From Archangium lipolyticum (lineage in GTDB: Bacteria; Myxococcota; Myxococcia; Myxococcales; Myxococcaceae), in contig NZ_JANKBZ010000028.1 in NCBI RefSeq assembly GCF_024623785.1, positions 62,001 through 126,000 on the forward strand: 64,000 nucleotides of DNA. Reading direction: 5' to 3'. This document shows positions 23,371 through 34,434 of this stretch, one piece after another (the stretch's first letter is position 1; each line of letters starts with the position of its first letter). Position numbers and translations under genes: made by a program. The notes beneath the pieces were generated by a model. It was not told the DNA's origin, did not search any database, and saw only the letters and a list, made by a program, of their open reading frames with translations.

Positions 23371-26300
23371 GCAAGCAGGAAAAGCCAGCCGAGCCCTCCG
23401 CGCTGCAGCGCGCCGCGTTGCTCGTGGAGAAGTTGCAGACACGTCTCGAGGCGGTGGAGCGTGCCCGCACCGAGCCGATCGCCGTCATCGGGATGGGGTG
23501 CCGTTTCCCGGGCGGCGCCAACGATGGTCCGTCGTACTGGAAGCTGCTGCGCGACGGCGTGGATGCGATGCGCGAGGTGCCCGAGTCCCGCTGGGACGTG
23601 CCCGGCCATTACGATTCCCGCCGGGGTGTCCCCGGCAAGATGTACGGAATCAAGGGTGGCTTCCTCGACGACGTGGAGCGCTTCGATGCCGGGTTCTTCG
23701 GCATCTCTCCCCGGGAGGCGGCGAGCCTGGATCCGCAGCAGCGGCTCGTCCTCGAGGTCGCGTGGGAGGCGCTGGAGAACGCGGGCCTGACGCCCGAGCG
23801 GCTCGTGGGCAGCAAGACGGGCGTCTTCATGGGCGTGATGTCCAGCGACTACATGGCGCGCCTGCTGAAGGAGAACGACCCGACCCTCCTCGACGGGTAC
23901 ACGGCGACGGGCAACGGGTACAGCTTCGTTCCGGGCCGCCTCTCCTACGTGCTCGGGTTGCAGGGGCCGTGCATGCCGGTCGACACCGCCTGCTCGTCCT
24001 CACTGGTCGCCATCCACCTGGCCAGCGAGAGCCTCCGGGCGGGTGAGTCCAACCTGGCGCTGGTGGGCGGGGTCAACCTGATCCTCTCTCCGGAGACGAC
24101 GATCTGCCTGTGCAGCATGCAGGCGCTCGCGAGCGATTGCCGGTGCAAGACGTTCGATGCCTCCGCGGATGGATACGTGCGCGGTGAGGGCTGTGGCGTC
24201 CTCGTGCTCAAGCGGCTCTCGGATGCGCAGCGCGATGGCGATTCGATCCTCGCGTTGATCCGCGGCTCCGCCGTCAACCATGACGGTGCCAGCGGAGGAC
24301 TGACCGTCCCCAACGGGCCGGCGCAACAGGCGGTCATCCAGCGGGCGCTCGACAACGCGCGCATCGCCCCGGCCCTCGTGGGTTACATCGAGGCCCATGG
24401 TACCGGCACGCCACTCGGGGATCCGATCGAGCTCCGGGCGCTCGGCGCCGTGCTCGGCAAGGGGCGCCCGGCGGACAGGCCCTTCTACATCGGGTCGGTG
24501 AAGACGAACATCGGCCACCTCGAGCCGGCCGCGGGTATCGCCGGGGTCATCAAGACGATCCTCTCGTTGCAGCACAAGGAGATCCCCCCGCATCTGCACT
24601 TCCACACCCCCAACCCGCATGTGGAGTGGGAGCGCATTCCGGCGCGAGTCCCCGTCGAGCGCGTCCCCTGGCCGGCCCACGAGGGGCGGCGCATCGCAGG
24701 AGTGAGCTCCTTCGGGCTGAGTGGGATCAACGCGCATGTGGTGGTGGAGGAGGCTCCCGCCCCCACCAGCACCGCCGCACCGGCCGAGGACGGGAGGCCG
24801 CAGCTCGTCGTCCTGTCCGCGAAGACGCCGCGGGCGCTGTCCACCCTGGCGGAGACGTGGAGCTCGTTCCTGAAGAGCGAGGAGACGGGGTCGCTCGCCG
24901 ACATCGGCTACACCTCGACGCTCTGCCGCACGCATCACGACCACCGGCTCGCCCTCGCGGCGAGGTCCAGGCAGGAGCTCATCGAGCAGCTCCAGGCCTT
25001 CGCCGCCGGGGAGAGCCATGACGGCCTGTCCTCGGGGCGCCGGGGCGCGGGGTTGGCGCAGAAGATCGTCTTCGTTTTTCCGGGGCAGGGCTCGCAGTGG
25101 CTCGGAATGGGACGGAGGCTGTACGCGGAGGACGCCACGTTCCGGGAGGCCATCGACCGTTGCCATGAGGCGATGCGCCCTCATGCGGACTGGTCCCTGC
25201 GCGAGCTCCTGACGGTCCCCGAGCAACAGCCCCGCTGGAATGACATCGACGTCATCCAGCCGACGCTGTTCGCCTTGCAGGTGGCACTCGCGGCGGTGTG
25301 GCGCTCGTTCGGTCTGGAGCCTCACGCCGTGGTGGGGCACAGCATGGGAGAGGTCGCCGCGGCGCACGTCGCGGGGGCGCTCTCACTGGAGGACGCGGCG
25401 CGCATCATCTGCGAGCGCAGCAAGCTGCTCAGACGCGTCAGTGGCCAGGGGGCCATGGCCGTCGTGGAGCTCACCCGGGAGCAGGCGGAGGCGGAGCTCC
25501 GGGGAGCGGAGGATCGGATCGCCATCGCGGTCAGCAACAGCCCGAAGTCGACGGTGCTCTCGGGAGACCCGGCCGCGCTGAAGGAGGTGCTGGAGCGTCT
25601 TCAGAAGCGTGAGGTGTTCTGCCGTTGGGTGAAGGTGGACGTGGCCTCGCACAGCCCGCAGATGGATCCGCTGCGGCAGGAGTTGCTGGAGCGGATGGCG
25701 GCCATCCGCCCCACCGGGAGCTCGGTGCCGCTCTATTCCACGGTGACGGGGGCACCCATCGATGGCCGCGAGCTGGGTGCCTCGTACTGGGTGCGCAACC
25801 TCCGCCAGCCCGTGCTGTTCGCCGATGCGGTCCAGCGCCTCATCCAGGATGGAAACGTCCTGTTCATCGAGCTGAGCCCCCATCCCATCCTCGTGCCCTT
25901 CGTGGATGCGATGTTGCGGGAGGGGGACACGTCCGGGCGGGGGCTCGTGGTTCCAAGCCTGCTCCGGGAGCAGGAGGAGTGGCATTGCCTGCTCTCGTCC
26001 CTGGGCGCGCTGTCGACCCGGGTGGACCGCGTGGACTGGCTCCGGCTGCATCCGAACAAGCGGCGCCGGGTCGCGCTCCCCACGTATCCGTGGCAGCGCG
26101 AGCGGCATTGGTTGGATCTGGAGCCCTCCGGGCGGGTCCGGGTCATGCGCGGGAGGTCCGGAGGCCATCCGCTCCTGGGGTCCTCGTTCACGACCTCCGT
26201 GCACGAGGAGACCCGCTTCTGGGAATCCGCGCTGAGCGCGACGGAGCCGTCGTACCTGGCGGATCACCGCGTGAGTGGAGCGGTGGTGGTGCCGGGCGCG

Positions 26301-29300
26301 GCCTATCTGGAGATGGCGCTCTCGGCGGCGCGTGAGGTGTCCGGAGAGACGGCGCACGAGCTCGTCGACACCTCCTTCAAGGAAGGGCTGCTGCTGCCGG
26401 AGGGGCAGGCGCGCGTGGTCCAGATGGCGCTGAGCGACGAGGGCGGGGGAGCCCTCTCGTTCCAGCTCTCGAGCCAGAAGGCGAGCACGGAGGTGGGCAC
26501 TCCGGCGGGCTGGATGGCGCACGTCATGGGGCGGATCCGTCCCCTTCCGGGAGGACAGCCGGCGCGGGCTCCCGAGCCGCTCGACACGATCCGGGAGCGT
26601 TGCCCCGAGGTGATCGCCCAGGCCGCGCACTACGAGGAGCTGGCAAACCGTGGGGTGGCCTACGGACCCGCGTTCCAGGGAGTGCAGCAGGTGTGGCGTG
26701 GCCGCGCGGAGGCGCTCGGGCACGTGCGCCTGCCGGAGCCGCTCGCGGCGGGGGCCTCGGCGTATCGAATCCATCCCGCGCTGCTGGATGCGTGCTTCCA
26801 GTTGGTGGCCGCGGCCGTTCCCCAGGAGGATCTCACGCCTGACTCCGGCCCCGCCGTGCCCGTGGCGCTCGCCAGCCTGCGGCTTCACGAGCAGCCAGGG
26901 ACGGAGGTCTTCTGCCACGTGCGGCTGCGGCCGGGGGAGGGCGCGCGGAGGGGTGTGTACGAGTTCGACCTCGTGCTGTGTGACGCGTCCGGCCGGCTGC
27001 TGGTGGAGGCGCTCGGGCTGCGCATCCAGCGGTTGGAGGCACCGGCCGCGGAGCACGCGGGGAAGGATCTCTTCTTCGCGCTCGAGTGGCGGCATCAGCC
27101 CGGAGTCCAGCCGGCCCTCGCCGAGGCTCCCAAGGCGAGCGGGCGCTGGTTGCTCGTCACTGACGGCAGCGAGCTCGCTGGCGCCGTCGAGTCCCTGCTG
27201 CGATCGCGCGGCGGAGACGTCTTCCGCGTCGTGGATGCGTCACCCCACGCGATCGACGGCGTGCTGGCGGAGGCGTTCGGCGGGGGCGTGGTTCCCCGTG
27301 GGGTGATCCAGCTCGCCGGGATGGAGTCGCGCGAGGTGGATCCGATGGTGGATCCGATGAAGGCGTGCGGCGGCGTGCTGCACCTCGTCCAGGCGCTCTC
27401 CCGGGCGGGCCTGTCGAGTCCGCCCAGGCTGTGGCTCGTCACGCGCGGTGTGCACCATGGCTCCGCCAGCGGGTCGGCCTCCGGCGTGGTGCAGGCCGCG
27501 CTCTGGGGCCTGGGCCGCACACTCGCGCACGAGCACCCCGAGCTGAAGTGCACGCGCGTGGACGTCTCCGCCGCGATGGGTCCCGGTGACGCGGGAGCGG
27601 CGCTGGTGCGCGAGCTGCTCGTGGCCGACGCGGAGGAGGAGCTCTCCCTTCGCGCGGATGGACGCCACGTCGCTCGCATCGTGCGGGGCGCTCCTGGCAG
27701 GGCGCCCAGCGAGGCCGTGGTCCCGGCGGGAGGGCGGCCCTTCCGCGTGGAGCACGATGCACGAGGGCACCTGGAGCTCAGAGCCGGAGCGCGGCGTCCG
27801 CCCGGGCCGGGGGAGATCGAGCTCGAGGTCGAGGTGGCGGCCCTGGGGCGTCCCGGCGAGAGCGCCGGGCCGGAGCGGTGGGACGGGGAGGGGAGCCTCA
27901 TCGGGTGCAGTGGTCGGGTCGTGGCCCTCGGCGAAGGCGTGGAGAACGTCGCGGTGGGAGATGAGCGGATCGCCCTGGTGACGTCGGGCCTGGGCTCGCA
28001 CGTGAGTGTTCCCGTCGCGTGCACCGCCGCACGTCCACCGTCGTCCCCGTCCGGGGAAGCCGCAGTGCTCACGGCGGCCGTCCTGCCTGTCTGGTACGCG
28101 CTGTTCCACCTGGGACGGCTCGAGAGGGGAGGCCGCGTGCTGATCCTCGGGGCCGGGAGTGGGCCTGGGCGTGCCGCGGTCAAGCTGGCCAGCTGGGTGG
28201 GGGCGGAGGTCATCGCCACCGCCACGACGGACGAGCAGCGCGCATCCCTGCGGGAGCTCGGGGTCGAGCGGATCGTGGATCCGGGCGATGACTCGTTCGT
28301 CACCCGGCTCGTGGACATGACCGGGGGACGTGGGGTGGAGCTGGTCGTCGTCGCGCCGGGCGCGGCCGGGCTCGAGCGGAGCCTGTCCGTGCTGGGCGAG
28401 GGGGCTCGTGTCCTCGATCTGCGTGCGCCGGGAGTGTCGGCCCATGCCGGTGGTGCGAACGTCGCCTGGTGCGTGGTCGACGTGCTGGCGCTCGCCCGCC
28501 GCGGGCCCGGACGGTTCGCCCGCCTCTGGCAGGAAGTGCGGGACGCGCGCGAGTCGAGGGGCCTCACGTTGCCGAAGGATGCGATCACCCTCACCCTGAA
28601 CGATCCGAAGGCGCGCGTCGTGGTGCCCGCGGCTGAGGCTCGCCGGCTTCGCGCCGATGGGACGTACCTCATCACCGGAGGACTCGGTGGGCTCGGTCTC
28701 TCGGTGGCGAAGTGGATGGCGGAGCAGGGCGCGGGCCACCTCGTGCTCGTCGGGCGCGATACAGCCCTGACCCCGGAGCAGCAGGCGTCGGTGGCGGCGC
28801 TCGAGGCCACCGGGGCGCGCGTCCGGGTGGCCCGGGCCGACGTGTCCGACCGGACACAGCTCGCCCAGGTGCTCTCGGAGATCGCGCGAGGCGGGCCTCC
28901 CCTGCGGGGCATCCTCCACGCCGCTGGCGTGCTGGACGATGGTGTCCTGATGCAGCAGACGGTGGAGCGGTTCCGCCGCGTGATGGCCCCCAAGGTCCTC
29001 GGCGGCTGGAACCTGCATGTCCTGACGCGGGAAATGCCGCTCGACTTCTTCGTGCTGTACTCGTCGGCGGCCTCCCTGTTCGGAGCACCGGGGCAGGGCA
29101 ACTACGTGGCCGCCAATGCCTTCCTCGATGCGCTCGCCCACCATCGCCGGGCGCTCGGACTGCCCGGACTGAGCATCAACTGGGGACCCTTCTCGGAGGT
29201 CGGTCTGGCCGCGGCTCAGGCCAACCGGGGAGCGCGTCTCGCCCAGCGGGGCTCGGACAGCCTGACGCCCGCGCAGGGGAACGCGCTCCTCGGGCGGCTG

Positions 29301-29822
29301 CTCGATGGCGATGTGACCCAGATGGCGGTCATGCCGCTCGAGCTCCACAAGTGGGTGGAGTTCTATCCCCGCGCACGCTCCTCCCCCTGGCTGTCGGAGC
29401 TGGTCCCGGCCGGCGCGGGCGCGGGGTCTGGTGGAGCGAGGGACGTGGCCCTGCTCGAGACACTGCGGACGGCGACCCAGGAGGAGGCGCGGGTGGCACT
29501 GGAGCAGTTCGTCCGGGAGCAGCTCGCCCGGGTCCTCCGCCTGGACTCCGCGCGCATCGATCCGCAGGTGCCGCTCCAGGGCTTTGGCCTCGACTCCCTG
29601 ATGGGGCTCGAGCTGCGCAACCGCCTGGAGTCGGGGTTGGGGCTGTCGTTGCCGGTCTCGTTGATCTGGAAGCACCCGACGCTGGCCGCGCTCTGCGAGC
29701 ATCTCCTGGGTGAAGTCATGGATCGCACCCTGGCCGAAACGCTCGCGAGGGCGGGTGCGGGTGCCGAACCGGTGGCGGATGAGACCGCCGCCGCGGATGA
29801 CACAGAGGTCTTTGTCCTATGA
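23367..29822 (+). CDS. Type I modular polyketide synthase, one module (KS-AT-DH-degenerate ER-KR-ACP)
   Basis: A 2151-residue last PKS module. Its ATG overlaps the previous stop as ATGA. Order: docking helix (about 10-34), KS (Cys209), AT (Ser659 in GHSMG, VASH at 759-762, methylmalonyl-like), DH (His967 in HxxxGxxxxP, Asp1141 in DACFQ), ER-like region (1459-1745), KR (about 1764-1960, LDD motif, Ser1900, Tyr1913, B type), ACP (Ser2077 in GLDSL). The ER is degenerate: the NADPH loop reads GAGSGPG rather than the usual GGVG form, the conserved N-terminal NFRD segment is absent, and the C-terminal EAFRxM...HIGK segment is missing. Expected output is therefore an alpha-methyl-alpha,beta-unsaturated thioester. 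The C-terminus ends in an acidic stretch, DDTEVFVL, well suited to bind the TubC-type docking domain of the next protein. Confidence 0.94.
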   Translation: MSKQEKPAEPSALQRAALLVEKLQTRLEAVERARTEPIAVIGMGCRFPGGANDGPSYWKLLRDGVDAMREVPESRWDVPGHYDSRRGVPGKMYGIKGGFLDDVERFDAGFFGISPREAASLDPQQRLVLEVAWEALENAGLTPERLVGSKTGVFMGVMSSDYMARLLKENDPTLLDGYTATGNGYSFVPGRLSYVLGLQGPCMPVDTACSSSLVAIHLASESLRAGESNLALVGGVNLILSPETTICLCSMQALASDCRCKTFDASADGYVRGEGCGVLVLKRLSDAQRDGDSILALIRGSAVNHDGASGGLTVPNGPAQQAVIQRALDNARIAPALVGYIEAHGTGTPLGDPIELRALGAVLGKGRPADRPFYIGSVKTNIGHLEPAAGIAGVIKTILSLQHKEIPPHLHFHTPNPHVEWERIPARVPVERVPWPAHEGRRIAGVSSFGLSGINAHVVVEEAPAPTSTAAPAEDGRPQLVVLSAKTPRALSTLAETWSSFLKSEETGSLADIGYTSTLCRTHHDHRLALAARSRQELIEQLQAFAAGESHDGLSSGRRGAGLAQKIVFVFPGQGSQWLGMGRRLYAEDATFREAIDRCHEAMRPHADWSLRELLTVPEQQPRWNDIDVIQPTLFALQVALAAVWRSFGLEPHAVVGHSMGEVAAAHVAGALSLEDAARIICERSKLLRRVSGQGAMAVVELTREQAEAELRGAEDRIAIAVSNSPKSTVLSGDPAALKEVLERLQKREVFCRWVKVDVASHSPQMDPLRQELLERMAAIRPTGSSVPLYSTVTGAPIDGRELGASYWVRNLRQPVLFADAVQRLIQDGNVLFIELSPHPILVPFVDAMLREGDTSGRGLVVPSLLREQEEWHCLLSSLGALSTRVDRVDWLRLHPNKRRRVALPTYPWQRERHWLDLEPSGRVRVMRGRSGGHPLLGSSFTTSVHEETRFWESALSATEPSYLADHRVSGAVVVPGAAYLEMALSAAREVSGETAHELVDTSFKEGLLLPEGQARVVQMALSDEGGGALSFQLSSQKASTEVGTPAGWMAHVMGRIRPLPGGQPARAPEPLDTIRERCPEVIAQAAHYEELANRGVAYGPAFQGVQQVWRGRAEALGHVRLPEPLAAGASAYRIHPALLDACFQLVAAAVPQEDLTPDSGPAVPVALASLRLHEQPGTEVFCHVRLRPGEGARRGVYEFDLVLCDASGRLLVEALGLRIQRLEAPAAEHAGKDLFFALEWRHQPGVQPALAEAPKASGRWLLVTDGSELAGAVESLLRSRGGDVFRVVDASPHAIDGVLAEAFGGGVVPRGVIQLAGMESREVDPMVDPMKACGGVLHLVQALSRAGLSSPPRLWLVTRGVHHGSASGSASGVVQAALWGLGRTLAHEHPELKCTRVDVSAAMGPGDAGAALVRELLVADAEEELSLRADGRHVARIVRGAPGRAPSEAVVPAGGRPFRVEHDARGHLELRAGARRPPGPGEIELEVEVAALGRPGESAGPERWDGEGSLIGCSGRVVALGEGVENVAVGDERIALVTSGLGSHVSVPVACTAARPPSSPSGEAAVLTAAVLPVWYALFHLGRLERGGRVLILGAGSGPGRAAVKLASWVGAEVIATATTDEQRASLRELGVERIVDPGDDSFVTRLVDMTGGRGVELVVVAPGAAGLERSLSVLGEGARVLDLRAPGVSAHAGGANVAWCVVDVLALARRGPGRFARLWQEVRDARESRGLTLPKDAITLTLNDPKARVVVPAAEARRLRADGTYLITGGLGGLGLSVAKWMAEQGAGHLVLVGRDTALTPEQQASVAALEATGARVRVARADVSDRTQLAQVLSEIARGGPPLRGILHAAGVLDDGVLMQQTVERFRRVMAPKVLGGWNLHVLTREMPLDFFVLYSSAASLFGAPGQGNYVAANAFLDALAHHRRALGLPGLSINWGPFSEVGLAAAQANRGARLAQRGSDSLTPAQGNALLGRLLDGDVTQMAVMPLELHKWVEFYPRARSSPWLSELVPAGAGAGSGGARDVALLETLRTATQEEARVALEQFVREQLARVLRLDSARIDPQVPLQGFGLDSLMGLELRNRLESGLGLSLPVSLIWKHPTLAALCEHLLGEVMDRTLAETLARAGAGAEPVADETAAADDTEVFVL

Positions 29823-32800
29823 GTGTACGGGATTTGTTGGGCACCCTCGCGGCCAAGGGGGTGCGCCTGCGGGCCGATGGAGACAAGCTCGTGGTCGAGG
29901 CGGGCAAGGCCGTCCTCACCCCGGAGCTGCGCGCGGAGCTGTCGGCGCACAAGGGAGACATCCTGGCGTTCCTGCGCAAGCACTCCTCTCGGGAGGAGGC
30001 TGGCGGCGAGGCGGGACGGACCCTCGCGAGGCCAGAGGTCCTCCCTCTGTCCAGCGGGCAGGAGCGGCTCTGGTTCCTCGATCGTCTCTCGCCCGGTACG
30101 TCGCAGTACAATGTCCATCTGGGCATCCGCGTGCGCGGCGCGCTCGACCCCCAGGCGCTGCGCCGGAGCCTGGACGAGATCGTCCGGCGGCACGAGGTGC
30201 TCCGGACGCGGTTCCCCGAGGTGGAGGGGAGTCCCCGGCAGGTCATCGCGTCCCCCGAAACCGGTGTGGAGCTGACGCTCGTGGAGTTGCCGGGGCTCAC
30301 GGAGCGGGAGCGCGAGGAGGAGCTCCAGCGGCTCTCGGACGAGCTGGCCCGGCGGCCCTTCGAGCTGGCCAAGGGCCCACTCCTGCGTGTCACGCTCGTG
30401 GCACTGGGGGCCGACGACTTCGCCCTCTTCGTGACGAAGCACCACATCATCACGGATGGCTGGTCACTCGGCGTCTTCGTCCGGGAGTTGTCGGCGCTGT
30501 ACGCCGCCTTCGTCAGGAGGCAGACGGCCGCGTTGCCGCCCGTGTCGATGCAGTTCGCCGACGCGGCCTTGCGCGAGCGTGCGTGGATGGCCGGAGAGTC
30601 GGGTGCCCGTGAGCGCACGTATTGGAAGGAGAAGCTCAAGGGTCTGCCTCCGCTCCAGCTCCCCGTGGATCATGTGGCCTCCACCTCCACGAGCCATCGC
30701 GGTGCCACCGTTCCCTTCTCCTTGCCGCCAGCGCTCAGCGAGGCCCTGCGGGAGCTCGCCAGCCGGGAAGGGTGCAGCCTGTTCATGGTGCTCTTCGCCG
30801 CGTTCTCGGCGCTCCTGCACCGGTACTCCGGACAGCCCGACTTCGGTGTGGGGACGGTGATCGCCAACCGGGGGAGCGTGCCGCCGGATCTCATCGGCTT
30901 CGTCGCCAACACCCTGGTGCTCCGGTGTGATCTGTCGGGCGGGCCGACCTTCGCGCAATGGCTGGCGCGTACCCGGAGGACCGTGCTCGAGGCGCTGGAC
31001 CACCAGACACTGCCGTTCAGCGAGGTGGTGCAGTCGGTCGGCGCGCCGCGCGATGGTGGGCTCAACCCGCTGGTGCGTGCTTGCTTCACCCTGGAGAACA
31101 TTCCAGCGCCGGCCCTCGATCTGCCGGGGACGAGCTGGTCGTTCCTGAATGGAGCGCCGGATGGCAGCGTGGAGGGGACGGCCAAGTTCGAGCTCTCGCT
31201 GATCATGGCCTCGGGGGAGAAGGGCCTGACCGGCATCCTCGAGTACTCGAAGGAGGTCTTCGACGCCTCGACGGCGGCGCGGATGGTGGGGCACTTCCAG
31301 GTGCTGCTCGAGTCCATCGTGGCCCACCCCGAGGCTCCGCTATCGAAGCTGCCGCTGTTGACGGCGGAAGAGCGAGGGAAGCTCCTCGTCGAGTGGAACG
31401 GTCCGGAGCTCGAGGTCCCGGCGGTGTGCATGCACGAGCTCGTGCAGGCGCAGGTGGAGCGGACTCCCCAGGCCGTGGCCGTGGTGAGCGGGCAGAGGAC
31501 CCTCACCTATGCCGAGCTCAATCGCCGGGCGAATCAGCTCGCCCATCATCTGCGGCGGCTCGGCGTACGGTCCGAGGTGCGCGTCGGCCTCTGCGTCGAG
31601 CGCACGGAAGACGTCGTCATCGGGCTGCTGGCCATCCTCAAGGCGGGGGGCGCCTATGTCCCGTTGGATCCCGCATACCCGAAGGAGCGGCTGGCGCTGA
31701 TCCTCGAGGATGCCCAGGTGCCGGTGCTGCTCACGCAGCAGCGCCTCGTCCCGGAGCTCCCCTCCACCCAGGCGCGCGTGGTGTGCCTGGACACGGACTG
31801 GCCAACCATCGGTGCGGAGCCGGACGGGAACCCCGAGCGCACCACGGCACCGGAAGCGCTCGCCTATCTCATCTACACCTCGGGCTCCACCGGCAAGCCC
31901 AAGGGCGTGATGATCGAGCACCGCAACGCCGTGGCCTTCCTGGTGTGGGCCATGCGCGTCTTCTCTCCGAGTCAGCTGGCGGGGACACTGGCCTCGACAT
32001 CGATCTGCTTCGACCTGTCGGTCTTCGAGATCTTCACGCCCCTCTGCTGTGGCGGGAAGGTGATCGTCGCGAAGAACGCCCTGGAGTTGCCAGAGCTGCC
32101 CGCGGCCCGGGAAGTGACGCTCATCAACACCGTGCCATCGGCCATGGGCGCGCTCCTGCGAGCGCGTGCCGTGCCCCCCTCGGTGTCCATCGTCAACCTG
32201 GCGGGTGAAGCACTCGCGGGTGCGCTGGTCGATCAGATCCATCAGCTCGACCATGTGCGAGAGGTGTTCAACCTCTATGGTCCGAGCGAGACCACGACCT
32301 ACTCGACGTTTACTCGTGTGGACCGCGGGCAGACGCCGACCATCGGGCGCCCCATCGGGAACACCCAGGTGTACGTGTTGGATCCGGACAGGGAGCCCAT
32401 GCCCATCGGCGTGCCGGGCGAGGTCTACATCGGAGGCAGCGGAGTCGCGCGCGGATACCTGGGCCGGCCGGAGCTCACGGCGGAGCGGTTCGTCCACTCT
32501 CCTTTTGGTGGGGGCACCGAGGCCCGCATGTACAGGACGGGTGACCTGGCACGGTGGCTCCCGGACGGGCAGCTCGAGTACCTGGGCCGGATGGATCATC
32601 AGGTGAAGCTGCGTGGCTTCCGCATCGAGCTCGGGGAGATCGGCGCGGTGCTGATGGAGCACCCAGGGGTCCGCGAGGCCGTGGTGGTGGTGCGGGGGGA
32701 GGTGGGGGAGGACAAGCAGCTCGTCGCCTACGTGGTCTCGCGTGGCGAGAAGGCGCCCGCTCCGGGAGAGCTGCGTGACTACCTGAAGTCCAGGCTGCCC

Positions 32801-34366
32801 GAGTACATGGTCCCCTTTTCGTTCGTGAACCTCGACGCCATGCCACTCACTCCGAATGGCAAGGTGGATCGCGCCGCGCTTCCGGTGCCGGATCGCATGC
32901 GCTCGGGGTCGGCGAAAGAGCACGTCGCACCGCGGACCCCCGGAGAAGAGGCGCTGGCCGCCATCTGGCGCCAGGTCCTGGGTGTGGAGCGGGTCGGCGT
33001 CCACGACAACTTCTTCGAGCTCGGTGGTCACTCGCTCCTGCTCTACCGGGTGCTCGTCCTCGCACGCTCGGCGTCCGGCGCGGACATCCCACTGCGCGCC
33101 CTGCTGCGGGCGCCGACCCTGGAGGAGATGGCGCGGGTCATCGAGGCCGCGAGGACGGGCTCGCTGCCAGTCCACGATGTGCTGGCGGAGCTGGAGGCGG
33201 ATGCCGTGCTCGAGGCAGGGATCGATCCGCGCGGGGTGCCGCCGCCGGTCGTGGGGGCCGCGCGCACCCTCCTTCTGACGGGCGCCACTGGTTTCCTGGG
33301 TGCCTTCCTTCTGGAGCAGCTCTGCCGCAAGACGGAGGCACGCATCTACTGCCTGGTGCGCGCCGCGACGGAGCAGGAGGGGATGCACCGGATTCGCAAG
33401 AACCTGGAGAGCTATTCGCTGTGGAGCGAGGCCCTGGCGTCCCGCATCGTCCCCGTCCGAGGGGATATCAGCCAGCCCCTGCTGGGGCTCTCGGAGACGG
33501 AGTTCCAGCGGCTCTCGGAAGAGATTGACGCGGTCTACCACAATGGTGCGCTCGTCAATTTCATCTATCCCTACGAGTCACTCCGGGCGGCCAACGTGCT
33601 CGGCACGCGGGAGATCCTCCGGCTCGCGACGCGGACCCGCATCAAGCCGCTGCACTACGTCTCGACGGTCTCGGTGTTGCCCCTGGGACGCAAGGATCCG
33701 ATCCGGGAGGATGAGCCTCTGGATGGGCCCGCGAGCCTGGTGGGAGGCTATGCACAGAGCAAGTGGGTTGCCGAGAAGCTCGTGAGGGAGGCCTCTCGGC
33801 GTGGGCTCCCGGTCACCATCCTCCGGCCGGGGAGGGTCACCGGCGACAGTCAGACGGGTGCCTGGAACACGGACGATCTGGTGTGCCGTACCCTCAAGGG
33901 GTGCGTCCGGATGGGGATGGCTCCAAGCGTCGATGCCTTGCTCGACCTGACGCCTGTCGATTACGTCAGCAGCGCCATCGTCGAGCTCTCCCTGCGGCCG
34001 GAGTCGATCGGTCAGACCTATCACCTCGTGAATCCGCACCTCGTGCGCGCCGACGAGATGTGGAACCTCATGCGGGCCTTTGGCTACGGGTTGCGTGTCC
34101 TCCCCTATGACCAATGGCTCGCCGGGCTCGCCTCGGCGGCCGCGTCCGACAACGAGCTGGGAGATCTGCTCATGTTCCTTCAGCAGGTCCCGCCCGAGGA
34201 CCGGAGTGTCGGAGGGCCACGGATGGTGGTCTGCGGTTGTGACCACACGCGGCAGGCCTTGAGAGGAACAGGGACGTCCTGCCCGCAGGTGGACACCACC
34301 TTGATCTCGACCTACCTCGCGTCTCTCGTGCGCCGCGGCTTCCTCGAGGCACCCGAGACGAGGTGA
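29819..34366 (+). CDS. mxaA: Terminal NRPS module with reductive release (docking-C-A-PCP-R), predicted alanine-specific
   Basis: A 1515-residue NRPS whose ATG overlaps the PKS stop (ATGA). N-terminal TubC-type docking domain (1-60), condensation domain with HHxxxDG at 208-214, adenylation domain (about 560-1010, TSGSTGKPKG core), carrier domain (Ser1072 in GGHSL), and terminal reductase from about 1150 with TGATGFLG and catalytic Tyr1311/Lys1315 in YAQSK. There is no thioesterase. Aligning to GrsA, pocket residues read D-L-F-N-N-A-L-T-Y-K, which I recall as an alanine code (microcystin McyA-type domains). Reductive release would give alaninal or, after a second reduction, alaninol amide. This is the domain order and predicted substrate of MxaA of myxalamid biosynthesis; the symbol is by that homology and not proven. 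It is the last gene of the operon. Confidence 0.93.
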   Translation: MSVRDLLGTLAAKGVRLRADGDKLVVEAGKAVLTPELRAELSAHKGDILAFLRKHSSREEAGGEAGRTLARPEVLPLSSGQERLWFLDRLSPGTSQYNVHLGIRVRGALDPQALRRSLDEIVRRHEVLRTRFPEVEGSPRQVIASPETGVELTLVELPGLTEREREEELQRLSDELARRPFELAKGPLLRVTLVALGADDFALFVTKHHIITDGWSLGVFVRELSALYAAFVRRQTAALPPVSMQFADAALRERAWMAGESGARERTYWKEKLKGLPPLQLPVDHVASTSTSHRGATVPFSLPPALSEALRELASREGCSLFMVLFAAFSALLHRYSGQPDFGVGTVIANRGSVPPDLIGFVANTLVLRCDLSGGPTFAQWLARTRRTVLEALDHQTLPFSEVVQSVGAPRDGGLNPLVRACFTLENIPAPALDLPGTSWSFLNGAPDGSVEGTAKFELSLIMASGEKGLTGILEYSKEVFDASTAARMVGHFQVLLESIVAHPEAPLSKLPLLTAEERGKLLVEWNGPELEVPAVCMHELVQAQVERTPQAVAVVSGQRTLTYAELNRRANQLAHHLRRLGVRSEVRVGLCVERTEDVVIGLLAILKAGGAYVPLDPAYPKERLALILEDAQVPVLLTQQRLVPELPSTQARVVCLDTDWPTIGAEPDGNPERTTAPEALAYLIYTSGSTGKPKGVMIEHRNAVAFLVWAMRVFSPSQLAGTLASTSICFDLSVFEIFTPLCCGGKVIVAKNALELPELPAAREVTLINTVPSAMGALLRARAVPPSVSIVNLAGEALAGALVDQIHQLDHVREVFNLYGPSETTTYSTFTRVDRGQTPTIGRPIGNTQVYVLDPDREPMPIGVPGEVYIGGSGVARGYLGRPELTAERFVHSPFGGGTEARMYRTGDLARWLPDGQLEYLGRMDHQVKLRGFRIELGEIGAVLMEHPGVREAVVVVRGEVGEDKQLVAYVVSRGEKAPAPGELRDYLKSRLPEYMVPFSFVNLDAMPLTPNGKVDRAALPVPDRMRSGSAKEHVAPRTPGEEALAAIWRQVLGVERVGVHDNFFELGGHSLLLYRVLVLARSASGADIPLRALLRAPTLEEMARVIEAARTGSLPVHDVLAELEADAVLEAGIDPRGVPPPVVGAARTLLLTGATGFLGAFLLEQLCRKTEARIYCLVRAATEQEGMHRIRKNLESYSLWSEALASRIVPVRGDISQPLLGLSETEFQRLSEEIDAVYHNGALVNFIYPYESLRAANVLGTREILRLATRTRIKPLHYVSTVSVLPLGRKDPIREDEPLDGPASLVGGYAQSKWVAEKLVREASRRGLPVTILRPGRVTGDSQTGAWNTDDLVCRTLKGCVRMGMAPSVDALLDLTPVDYVSSAIVELSLRPESIGQTYHLVNPHLVRADEMWNLMRAFGYGLRVLPYDQWLAGLASAAASDNELGDLLMFLQQVPPEDRSVGGPRMVVCGCDHTRQALRGTGTSCPQVDTTLISTYLASLVRRGFLEAPETR

Positions 34367-34385
34367 CTCTCGGGACAAAGAGCGA

Positions 34386-34410
34386 GCGCCGGGTTCGACG
34401 GTCCCGGCGC
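34386..34410. terminator. GC-rich hairpin between convergent NRPS and acyltransferase genes
   Basis: Perfect 8-bp inverted repeat, GCGCCGGG and CCCGGCGC, with a 9-base loop, placed 20 bp after the NRPS stop and about 25 bp before the convergent gene's stop. There is no clear T-run on either side, so intrinsic termination is likely but not certain. Confidence 0.45.
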
Positions 34411-34434
34411 CGCTCAGCTGCTTCGTGGGATCGC

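Noticed and set aside
7897-29700. Near-identical KS, ACP and KR stretches considered as mobile or tandem repeats
   Set aside because: They are homologous PKS domains; they may recombine, but are not separate elements.
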